Origin: DATFJT01 sp965230755
GTDB lineage: Bacteria; Bacteroidota; Bacteroidia; Chitinophagales; Saprospiraceae
Direction: 5' to 3'
Length of the DNA: 23,438 nucleotides
Assembly: GCA_965230755.1 (NCBI GenBank)
Contig: CBDDLT010000020.1
Span: 1-23,438 of the forward strand
How positions within the stretch are numbered: position 1 is the first letter of the stretch; each line of letters opens with the position of its first letter. Made by a program: the position numbers and the translations under genes. A model generated the notes under the pieces. The model was not told the origin of the DNA and searched no databases. It saw only the letters and a program-made list of their open reading frames with translations. Positions 8,259 to 16,328 of this stretch are shown piece after piece.

Positions 8259-10877
8259 ATGAAAGGATATTCGATACACATAGGTGTAAATAAAGTTGAT
8301 CAAAGTCATTATGGAGGAATAACAGATTTGAGAGCGGCAGTATTCGATGCTAAGGATATGCTCAAGTTGAGCACAGAAACTTTTGGCTATGAAAATTTAG
8401 CATTCTTAACAGATGATACCGCTACATCTAAAAATGTTCTGAACGCCTTTGCTTTAGCCAATGAGCGTTGTCAGGATGGTGATATACTATTGGTCAGCTA
8501 TTCCGGTCACGGAAGTTTGATAGAGGATATCTGGAGGAATGTAACTCCTGATGAACTCATCGATCAAACATGGTGCTTATACGACCGGCAATTGATAGAT
8601 GATGAGATCAAATATGCCTTTTCTCAGATCAAAAAGAAAATAAGAATTTTAGTTGTTTCGGACAGTTGCCATAGCGGATCTGTGGTAAGATCAATGGCGC
8701 TTTCAGGCAGTTCGACTTTTAGAGAATTAATTATTCCCGGGCTCAATATGAGTATGTCTGATTTCTGTCGAGAAAATGATCTGGTAGAGAAGAAAGTCCC
8801 ACTTGAAAAGTCTCAAGAAATTCAAGGAAACAACATGGACTTTTATAAGGAAATACTGGACAATACACCGCATGTTGAAGATCCGGATAGTATGGATGCC
8901 TCTGTTTTATTATTGGCTGCTTGTGAAGATGATGAAGTTACTTTTGACGGGAGAAGAAATGGAAGATTTACCCATACATTGAAATATGTTCTCGGCAATT
9001 TCCCTATTAGTAGCCCACAATTCATCATAGATAAAATCAGCTCATACTACGAATATCCTCATCCAAAAATAACAGACTACGGTGCTGCTTCTAATTTTAG
9101 ATCAAAGGGAAATCCATTCTTAATTGTGCCGGATATTAATCCTGAAGATACTTCTACTGACGATGCGAATGATGGTGATGATGAAGAAGAGCCGAGAATA
9201 GATCCAACCCCAGAGCCAAACAGCAATATCATAGTACTAAGTTCTGAAAATGGAGAATTAAATCTTGGAGTAATTGCCCAATTATATGATGGAGAAATAA
9301 AGAGCATACTGAGTATCTCAAAACATTCGATGAAAATCGAATTACCTGACAATGCTCATATTTGGAATACGATACATAGTATTTCGAGAAACTCGGATCA
9401 AAATGGCTATGACATCATTGCCGAACCGGCCACCTCGAGAGGATTCGAAATCAAAGACCACATTGCTACTAGGGCTCCGGGCAGTGAAACAGATTTTATG
9501 GTGTATTGGCCGCCTTTTGACCGAACACAAAACATGGATAGAAATTGGCACTTAGGACCACATCACAGTCAATTGGCTGATGCTAGAAACCATGTGCAAG
9601 AGAAAATTAGAAGAATTGGAAATCCAAAGCCGGTCAGAATAGGACATTTAGATACCGGATGGGATCCTTACCATCCATTGTTAAGAGACAATAATTTCAT
9701 CAGAGCAGATTTGGCTCGTTCCTTCGTAAAAGGTGAGGAGAATAACGATTTAGCGGAGGATTATAGAACCCGAGGTGGAGAACAACAAGGCCATGGGACC
9801 GGAACTCTTGGATTGATTAGTGGTGGACATATCAATGCTGATGGTAAGCAATTTGGCAAACTTGGAGCTGCTCCTTTTATCGAGGTAATACCGATACGAG
9901 TTACAGATACCGTAATTATAATCGACAACGAATGCATTGTAAAAGGCATCGAATATGCCATAAGTCAAGATTGTGATGTGATTACGATGTCTCTGGGAGG
10001 TAAGCCAAGCATTAAAATGGCCAAAGCCATCAACAAGGCTTATGAAAAGGGAATTGTGGTGGTCGCAGCAGCAGGAAATTGTATCGTTCAAGGAATAGCC
10101 CAAATTGGACCTCGAAAATTGGTTTTTCCAGCTAAATTTGATAGAGTAATCGCAGCATGTGGTGCCACGTATAATCAAAAACCTTATGACTTCAAGGCTC
10201 AGGAAGATCGAAGTCCGATTAGAAGTTTGAGCACACGGTTTATGCAAGGTAATTGGGGACCAAAAAGAGCTATGAAAACAGCATTGGCAGCATATACCCC
10301 TAATGTACCCTGGTTAACTTCTTCAGGTGATCGAAGTTTTGTACAAAGTGGTGGTGGCACCTCTTCTGCTACTCCACAAATTGCCAGTGCAGTGGCGCTT
10401 TGGCTTGCCTTTTATCAACAAGAACTGATCACAGCGGGAATAGAAGGCTGGAAGAGAGTAGAGGCGGTGCGCAAAGCTATCTTCGGTTCCGCCAACAACG
10501 ACTACTCGGAAAGCGAAAAATATTACGGCAATGGCGTGCTAAGAGCTTATGATGCTTTACAGATATCTCCGGATACTATTAATGACCTTACCAAGAGCAA
10601 GAAGGCCAAGGCATCTCCGTTCGGAATTTATGAAGTCATCGATCTTTTCGTCAACCGATTCAGAACGACAAGGGATGGATATTTTTCCGAAAAGGAATTG
10701 GAGAGCATCAGCTTGGAGCTAACACACATAATAGAAGATTTGAACATCGAAAAACTCAATGATCTGAGTTCGACGGAAGAAGGAGTCCAAATTGATCCGG
10801 ATATCATCAATCAATACAGAGAAGAGATATTAGCCCGAAACCCCAGCGAAGATCTAATCAAATTGGCGGGATTGTAA
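8259..10877 (+). CDS. Caspase-subtilisin (C14-S8) double-protease fusion
   Basis: This 872-residue protein has no signal peptide and is predicted cytosolic. The N-terminal caspase-like domain (about 1-292) has His84 in YSGHG and Cys137 in DSCHSGS, the catalytic dyad of clan CD, with the small-subunit-like part at about 214-290. An acidic linker rich in Asp and Glu follows (about 293-320). Residues about 322-395 look like a subtilase prodomain (HIWNTIHSIS, then AEP). The S8 domain (about 455-770) has a full triad: Asp465 (HLDTGW), His512 (GHGTGT) and Ser702 (GGTSSATP), plus the oxyanion Asn607 (AAAGN). The last ~100 residues are mostly helical and unassigned. It is the first gene of a tight cluster, 10 bases before the CHAT gene. 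Caspase-triggered activation of the subtilase, or the reverse, is inference. Confidence 0.93.
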   Translation: MKGYSIHIGVNKVDQSHYGGITDLRAAVFDAKDMLKLSTETFGYENLAFLTDDTATSKNVLNAFALANERCQDGDILLVSYSGHGSLIEDIWRNVTPDELIDQTWCLYDRQLIDDEIKYAFSQIKKKIRILVVSDSCHSGSVVRSMALSGSSTFRELIIPGLNMSMSDFCRENDLVEKKVPLEKSQEIQGNNMDFYKEILDNTPHVEDPDSMDASVLLLAACEDDEVTFDGRRNGRFTHTLKYVLGNFPISSPQFIIDKISSYYEYPHPKITDYGAASNFRSKGNPFLIVPDINPEDTSTDDANDGDDEEEPRIDPTPEPNSNIIVLSSENGELNLGVIAQLYDGEIKSILSISKHSMKIELPDNAHIWNTIHSISRNSDQNGYDIIAEPATSRGFEIKDHIATRAPGSETDFMVYWPPFDRTQNMDRNWHLGPHHSQLADARNHVQEKIRRIGNPKPVRIGHLDTGWDPYHPLLRDNNFIRADLARSFVKGEENNDLAEDYRTRGGEQQGHGTGTLGLISGGHINADGKQFGKLGAAPFIEVIPIRVTDTVIIIDNECIVKGIEYAISQDCDVITMSLGGKPSIKMAKAINKAYEKGIVVVAAAGNCIVQGIAQIGPRKLVFPAKFDRVIAACGATYNQKPYDFKAQEDRSPIRSLSTRFMQGNWGPKRAMKTALAAYTPNVPWLTSSGDRSFVQSGGGTSSATPQIASAVALWLAFYQQELITAGIEGWKRVEAVRKAIFGSANNDYSESEKYYGNGVLRAYDALQISPDTINDLTKSKKAKASPFGIYEVIDLFVNRFRTTRDGYFSEKELESISLELTHIIEDLNIEKLNDLSSTEEGVQIDPDIINQYREEILARNPSEDLIKLAGL

Positions 10878-10887
10878 ACTTTTATTC

Positions 10888-11757
10888 ATGGAGAACTTAT
10901 ACTATGCATTAAAGAACAGGTTTGATAATACGGAAGGATTCGATAGAGAGCTTTTAGATCAGTGTCAAACTATTATTGACAACCCGGATGGTCTCAAGAA
11001 TAAGACTGTACTAAATAAGTTAATCAGTACTAGTGCAATTCTGAAGATCATTGAAAATGACAAATCGAAGGCAGCAGAAGGGAAGGTTTTAACTGGGTTA
11101 GACAAAGAGGCGAGTAAGTTTAGAAAGAGATTATTGAATGAAATTGCCTTAAATCTAGATCAGCAGCAAATATTTAGAAAGGATATACTTTTCGTATCTG
11201 CCAATCCAAGGCAGTATTACTTTAAAAATCGCCAAGCCGCGCAGCAGTTTGACGAAGAAAAGGAATTCATGCATATATCTGTACTTGAGAAAAAGAACTG
11301 GGCCAGCCTAAAGCCATGTTTTGATTGTGACTATGAGACTTTTGAAGAGGAGTTGCAATTTGGCGGCTATGAGATTATTCATTTTTCGAATCATGGCAAC
11401 AACAACGGAATAGTACTTAGAAAAAACACTCATGAAATTGACATTGTAACCACGGAAGAGATAGGTCGAGTTTTTTCAGTCTTTCAACATGTCAATGATC
11501 TGGAATTTGTGTTTCTCAATGCTTGCTTCAGTGAGAATATGGCCAAAAAACTTAAAAAGCAATTTCCCAATGTGAATTTTGCGTACTACACCCAAGCTGT
11601 TCCTGTACTTGCTGCAGTAAAAATTAGCCAGGAATACTATCAATCTCTTGAAAACGAACTAGAAGCACGAAGGTTTAGTGCTGCTTATACGAACGCTTAC
11701 GATAATTTGCTTTCAAGAGGAGCTTTGGGAGAGCTGGATTATTTCAAAATAATCTAG
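10888..11757 (+). CDS. CHAT-type caspase-like protease
   Basis: This is a 289-residue cytosolic protein. The N-terminal ~95 residues are helical and charged, with no motif I can name with confidence; they may be an effector-associated (EAD-like) adaptor domain. The C-terminal part (about 97-289) has the CHAT/caspase-relative pattern: an opening strand ILFVSANPRQYYF, a His in IIHFSNHG (His169, where many CHATs read SGHG), and a Cys in FVFLNACFS (Cys213). It ends with the typical AAVKISQEYYQSL helix. His169 and Cys213 are the presumed dyad. It is about as long as a minimal CHAT protein with a short adaptor and lacks TPRs. The stop lies three bases before the next gene, so co-translation is likely. 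The substrate is unknown; the adjoining protease or membrane proteins are candidates. Confidence 0.85.
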   Translation: MENLYYALKNRFDNTEGFDRELLDQCQTIIDNPDGLKNKTVLNKLISTSAILKIIENDKSKAAEGKVLTGLDKEASKFRKRLLNEIALNLDQQQIFRKDILFVSANPRQYYFKNRQAAQQFDEEKEFMHISVLEKKNWASLKPCFDCDYETFEEELQFGGYEIIHFSNHGNNNGIVLRKNTHEIDIVTTEEIGRVFSVFQHVNDLEFVFLNACFSENMAKKLKKQFPNVNFAYYTQAVPVLAAVKISQEYYQSLENELEARRFSAAYTNAYDNLLSRGALGELDYFKII

Positions 11758-11760
11758 GAG

Positions 11761-13476
11761 ATGAAAGAAACTGAAAACAAAATACGACAAGATTTTTATC
11801 GTAAGATTCTCGAAGTAGACGATAAAGAGTCCTTGATTAGGCTTGGGAAAAGTATGATGAGTCAGTTCTCCAAGAATAAACAATCCGACGAGGAAATTCG
11901 GACCGGAGAATACGAGAGGATCTATTCTTTTACCGACAAATTGAGCGCTTTAATTTCGTTCGAAAGATTGAAGAAGACTTTCGTTTACTACATGTGGGTT
12001 AAATATCATCCGGTACAATTTTTTATTGGCCTGTTATCTTTTGTTGCCACGGTTTTTGGAATTATTTCATATATCCCCACTAAGGAAAAAGTTTGTGATA
12101 TTGTATCCACTCCTAATTCCAGAGGATTGTTACTCTCGTTTTTTGAAGATAGAAGTCCAAGAGATAATAGCGAAGTGCTAACATTTACCCGAAGCGCATC
12201 GGAATCATTCAACTTAAATCACCACAGACATTACACGGAAAATGTACAATCAACCACTATAAACAAGGCACAACAGCATAGAATTAATGAAAAAGCATTG
12301 TCTATTGATTCTTTTTCAAAGGACTGTGATATTGACATTTTTGTTCAGATCCAGGATTTAATGAACCAGGATAGCTTTAGGTTAATAACGAATAAGTCTT
12401 ATCCTCCTAATTTTTTAAGGGACAAAGGATTCGAAATATCTACTTCCGAATTTCTTGACTACAGTTATTACGATCATGATGAAAACAATGTAAAACATAA
12501 CTTCTCAAATTTTAGCCTGCCTAGTAATTGTGCTTGCATATTGGCAAGATCCATTGCTCATGAATTGAAATACCAGACTGATAATTATGAATTTTTGGAC
12601 AGCCTATTGGCTGCAGAACCCAAGGTAGATTGTCCTGAAAATTGTATGCTCAAAGGCACAATTAAGATTCTGTGGGATCAAAGAGAGGGTTATCTTACTT
12701 CTTTAAGAGAAGAAGACATCGACAGTATTCGAAATGAAATCATAGAGTTGGTCAAAATGACCAATGACTCAATGATGATTGCCCTAGCATTTAACGAAGT
12801 TGCTGCTGTCTATGAAGAATTTGATAATAAAATGATGTCTTCCAATACCAAAGAAACAAGCATGTCCTATGTTCCGGATAACCATATCCTGAGAATGAAA
12901 AATTATCAATACCTAAGAGGTATGATTGAAGATGGTGAATACTTCGATCAGTTAGCCTATAAAGATCAGTTGGACCTTTTGGTTCGGGCTAATAGAGATT
13001 GCCAAATTTTGAAAAACAAATCCGGTTCGGAAAGTTTAGAACTAAATTGTTTTGATCATCTAATTGATGAGTACCCTTTATTTGATATTTACGCTTCGGT
13101 CTATGATCGTCAATCCAAATTGCTTTCCGACAGTTCTTGGCAGATTCAAGCTGTAAGTGATAGTGAATTAACAGTAGAGTTTCCCTTTGCCTACAAAAGC
13201 AACACCCGGCTTTTAAACCGGGAAAAATGGAGCAAGGATATCGCTCATATTTTTAAAGTATTTGATGAACATGATATCAATGATATTAGAATATACGGTC
13301 ATGCCAGTATTGAAGGACCGGAATGGCTGAATAACTCCCTTGGGTTAGAACGAGCTAAAGAAATTCGAAAATATGGAAATCCCGAAAAGGCTAGAGTAAT
13401 CAGTAAGGGCGCAAAGGAAGTAAAATATGAGAGTCAAAGCAGAAATAGGCGAGCAGAAATTGTAATTAAAAAATAG
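11761..13476 (+). CDS. Single-pass membrane protein with adaptor-like N-terminus and OmpA-like C-terminal domain
   Basis: This 571-residue protein has a cytosolic helical domain (about 1-80), one membrane helix (about 86-105, FFIGLLSFVATVFG) and a long extracytoplasmic part. The N-terminal domain shares LGKSMMSQFSKN and EYERIYSFTDKL with the start of the next gene's product. After the membrane helix lie about 355 residues of unrecognised sequence with several cysteines, some in close sets (SNCACI, CPENC), suggesting disulfides. The last ~105 residues match the OmpA C-terminal fold: DIRIYGHASIEG, LGLERAKEIRKYG, NRRAEIVIKK. The Asp of the canonical GHTD motif is Ser here, as in the GxASPEG subgroup, while the ligand Arg is kept. 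An N-in topology is inferred from positive residues before the helix. Likely an envelope anchor or sensor linked to the cytosolic proteases. Confidence 0.85.
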   Translation: MKETENKIRQDFYRKILEVDDKESLIRLGKSMMSQFSKNKQSDEEIRTGEYERIYSFTDKLSALISFERLKKTFVYYMWVKYHPVQFFIGLLSFVATVFGIISYIPTKEKVCDIVSTPNSRGLLLSFFEDRSPRDNSEVLTFTRSASESFNLNHHRHYTENVQSTTINKAQQHRINEKALSIDSFSKDCDIDIFVQIQDLMNQDSFRLITNKSYPPNFLRDKGFEISTSEFLDYSYYDHDENNVKHNFSNFSLPSNCACILARSIAHELKYQTDNYEFLDSLLAAEPKVDCPENCMLKGTIKILWDQREGYLTSLREEDIDSIRNEIIELVKMTNDSMMIALAFNEVAAVYEEFDNKMMSSNTKETSMSYVPDNHILRMKNYQYLRGMIEDGEYFDQLAYKDQLDLLVRANRDCQILKNKSGSESLELNCFDHLIDEYPLFDIYASVYDRQSKLLSDSSWQIQAVSDSELTVEFPFAYKSNTRLLNREKWSKDIAHIFKVFDEHDINDIRIYGHASIEGPEWLNNSLGLERAKEIRKYGNPEKARVISKGAKEVKYESQSRNRRAEIVIKK

Positions 13477-13480
13477 ATCG

Positions 13481-16291
13481 ATGAATTTGATTTCAACTGC
13501 CAAGTCGATATTAAAAAACATTTCCAATGGGAATATAGATGCAGCTTTGAAGCAGTTGGGTAGAAGGTCAATGTTGCAATTTAAAAGGAACGACTTCAGG
13601 AGCCGCTGGAAGAATGTAAGTGGTTCGAATACTGACTACGAAAAGCAATACGAATTTTTCAAGGATTTGAACGACTTCGTATTCGATCTAAAGGAAAAGG
13701 ATATACTCTATTGGATAAAAAGAGGAGCAATTGGCTTGGCAACCATCATTGTTGGGGCACTCATTACGATGCAGGTCGAAACTTGTGTTAATAAAGTAAC
13801 TGAAGAAAAGTGCGAAATAGATGATTGTACGGTGGTGGTTACCAATTTTGCCGGAGAATTGGGGGATCACTTCCCTGAATTGATCAGAAATGCTCTATTG
13901 AAGCATCAGGATCATTTCAATACGACTATATGTTTAACTGAAGATGGTACCAAGCTTGTTGAGAACGAGTTGGAAGACAATCTACTTGGACTTATTGATG
14001 GAGTACCTCAATTGATCATATCGGGTTGGTATAATGATGAAAAAAATGTCATTTTGGAGCTCTTTACACCTCCGGATACCATTTCAAGAGAATTTGAATT
14101 AAATCGAAACAACAAATTTAAGTTAGGAGAAACGGATCCTTATCTTCTAGAAGAAAAACTAGAAGAAACTGGCTTAGAATTGATCATTTTATCCTCGTTC
14201 GCCAATGCTTCAGCTTGTCCTAATTTTATGCAATTTGTCAATGACCAAAGAAATGAGGACATCAACAAAGTCTCTGATGCTAATACACGATCATTGATTC
14301 ATTCTTTATATGCCGAATTCAATTACGCCGAAGAAAATCTACAAGAATCCGAAAACTCGATCAACAGGGCAATTAATGCAGATTCTAGGCAAATCAATAA
14401 TTACGCAATAAGAGCTAGAATAATGCAAACCTTGGGCAGGGTGCCGCAGGCATTTGGTGACTATAGCCATTTCCTAAAGAAGTTCAGAATTACCAATAAT
14501 CCAATTATTAGCAACCATAAAGTCCGAGCTTCTCGTTGCAAGATGTTGGAAGAAGCCTATTACAGTACTGGTGATAGAATATTCGATCAAAGAATGACTA
14601 AACAAGAAGTTATCAGGTCTTTAAATGAGGACATTAATTTCTATAATACCACTCGATTGAAAGGAGTTAACAGGAATGAAATCATCCTTCGAACCCAAAA
14701 GTTGATCGAAGCCATTGAAAACGGAACAGCTCCTGATCTAAAGATTGTAGTTGGAAAAGTATTGAATCACGATCTTGTTGGCATTTCTAATGTCTATGTT
14801 GATCTTGTAAACTACCCTTACAATACTGTTTCGGACAAGGATGGAAATTTCAATCTGGAGGTTTCAAATTTAAATTCTTGGATAGAGTTTTCAAAGGCAG
14901 GTTATAAGACTAAGATGGTAGAAGCCATCGATGTACTCAACAATATTACTGTAAGAATGGACCTAGAAGAAGAGGAAGTATTAGCTCCTCAACAGACAAC
15001 GACCTTGTATGGAACCGTATTTGGAGAAAATCAGAAACCCTTGGATGGAGCTAGGCTATCGATTGGTGGAAAGACAGTTGGCATAACCAACGAAGAAGGA
15101 GAATATTATATTAAATCAGACGAGTCGAATGGAAAGATTGTTGCTTCTCATGATGCTTATCTGTCCCAGCCCAAATCATACAATGGTGATGGAACGATCA
15201 TATTCTATCTGGAAGAAGAACCACTCGATAAATATAGAGTCAGTGGATATGTCTATTCTCAATTGGAAAAACCATTAAGTGGGGTTCAAATTTCTATTCC
15301 TACTACCACGATAAAGACGAGCACAGATGTAAACGGTCAATTTCAACTTGAGTCTAACCAATCCATCGCTAGTTTAAAAGCAAAACTTAAGGGATACAAA
15401 ACCAAAGCCGTTAGTTTAAATGGTTCAAATTTCGTCGAAGTAATACTTCAAAAAGAAGATCATATCATTTCGGGTACGATCAAGGATTTAAATAATAAAA
15501 TTCTGCCTGGAGCTAAAATCAGTATACTTGAAAATCAGAACAGCACTACTTCCAACAAATACGGCAACTATAAAATCAATGCTGGAACCCATCCTAAAAT
15601 AATGACCATAGAAATGCAAGGGTACGATGCTCAACATGTAGAAATTAAACAGCGCACTAAGATTGATGTAGTGCTGAAAAAAAGTGCGACAAGCAAAAAA
15701 GTTACAGGTAAAGTGATCGATGTACAACAAAAGGGAATTGCTAATGCAAAGGTCATTGGCAAGGGTGTAAACGTTGGAACGGTTACCAATTTTGACGGTA
15801 GTTTTACGATCAATATCCCAATAGAAGTAAGCAATCTAGTAGTAAGTCATCCAGCGTTTAATCCTACTGAAAAATTTATAGAAACACAGAATAATTTAAT
15901 TGTTACACTCAGTTCTTCTTCCCTGGATCATTTAATGTTGGTCTGTGGTAATAAATATTACAGTAATAACTTTTCACTGGATGCCAAAATGCTGCAATTC
16001 AATACGCAAAAAGATCTGAATGTATATCTAGAAGCGCTGAATTCAGGTGAAGAATTTGACTATCCCATGGTGGCATATAATGTTCCTGAAGGCAGGCCCC
16101 GCAAGACCTATTATTTTACAAGAAATGGTAAGACCTTGACCTCTAAAGACCAATTCGATTTTAAGCAATTGGTTAATGACAACTACCATTATTTGGTGGT
16201 CTACATTGAAAATGAAGAGCATATAAGCTTTATTGGAAAGAGCTTAATCATAAAAACAAATTACACTGGAAAGTACACGGTGGGTAATTGA
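13481..16291 (+). CDS. Single-pass membrane protein with TPR-like helices and five carboxypeptidase-regulatory-like repeats
   Basis: This is a 936-residue protein. The cytosolic N-terminal domain (1-78) is homologous to that of the preceding gene (LGRRSMLQFKRN, DYEKQYEFFKDL) and reads like an effector-associated domain (ISNGNIDAALKQL). One membrane helix spans about 81-98. Residues 115-245 resemble the FlgO/CsgG/TolB-N type fold (VVVTNFAG, PQLIISGWY), followed by TPR-like helices (about 268-340). Five Ig-like CarboxypepD_reg-type repeats follow at about 422-495, 508-578, 586-657, 662-733 and 740-811, each with a G-x-V opening and a D/N-G-x-F/Y turn. A C-terminal domain (about 815-936) is unassigned. 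Cysteines after the membrane helix (Cys102, 111, 116) fit an oxidising compartment. An envelope-facing binding or sensing role is inference. Confidence 0.85.
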   Translation: MNLISTAKSILKNISNGNIDAALKQLGRRSMLQFKRNDFRSRWKNVSGSNTDYEKQYEFFKDLNDFVFDLKEKDILYWIKRGAIGLATIIVGALITMQVETCVNKVTEEKCEIDDCTVVVTNFAGELGDHFPELIRNALLKHQDHFNTTICLTEDGTKLVENELEDNLLGLIDGVPQLIISGWYNDEKNVILELFTPPDTISREFELNRNNKFKLGETDPYLLEEKLEETGLELIILSSFANASACPNFMQFVNDQRNEDINKVSDANTRSLIHSLYAEFNYAEENLQESENSINRAINADSRQINNYAIRARIMQTLGRVPQAFGDYSHFLKKFRITNNPIISNHKVRASRCKMLEEAYYSTGDRIFDQRMTKQEVIRSLNEDINFYNTTRLKGVNRNEIILRTQKLIEAIENGTAPDLKIVVGKVLNHDLVGISNVYVDLVNYPYNTVSDKDGNFNLEVSNLNSWIEFSKAGYKTKMVEAIDVLNNITVRMDLEEEEVLAPQQTTTLYGTVFGENQKPLDGARLSIGGKTVGITNEEGEYYIKSDESNGKIVASHDAYLSQPKSYNGDGTIIFYLEEEPLDKYRVSGYVYSQLEKPLSGVQISIPTTTIKTSTDVNGQFQLESNQSIASLKAKLKGYKTKAVSLNGSNFVEVILQKEDHIISGTIKDLNNKILPGAKISILENQNSTTSNKYGNYKINAGTHPKIMTIEMQGYDAQHVEIKQRTKIDVVLKKSATSKKVTGKVIDVQQKGIANAKVIGKGVNVGTVTNFDGSFTINIPIEVSNLVVSHPAFNPTEKFIETQNNLIVTLSSSSLDHLMLVCGNKYYSNNFSLDAKMLQFNTQKDLNVYLEALNSGEEFDYPMVAYNVPEGRPRKTYYFTRNGKTLTSKDQFDFKQLVNDNYHYLVVYIENEEHISFIGKSLIIKTNYTGKYTVGN

Positions 16292-16320
16292 AAATTAAAA
16301 ATGAATAATTCAAAATTAAT
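16286..16320. repeat. AT-rich near-repeat between the last two cluster genes
   Basis: The spacer contains AATTGAAAATTAA and AATTCAAAATTAA separated by a short stretch, a degenerate direct and inverted AT-rich repeat. It makes this the longest gap in the cluster (37 bases to the ATG at 16329 against 3 to 10 elsewhere). It may mark a junction where the last gene was joined, or just be low-complexity spacer. Confidence 0.35.
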
Positions 16321-16328
16321 AGTTGGGG

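Noticed and set aside
9750..10247. 165-codon open frame on the minus strand inside the S8 domain
   Set aside because: It lies wholly within a clearly conserved coding region on the plus strand (contains the His512 and Asn607 codons) and its translation shows no family features.
14740..15915. Repeats in the fourth cluster gene as a tandem DNA repeat or CRISPR-like array
   Set aside because: Similarity is only at the protein level (Ig-like domains); the DNA is not repeated and there are no spacers.
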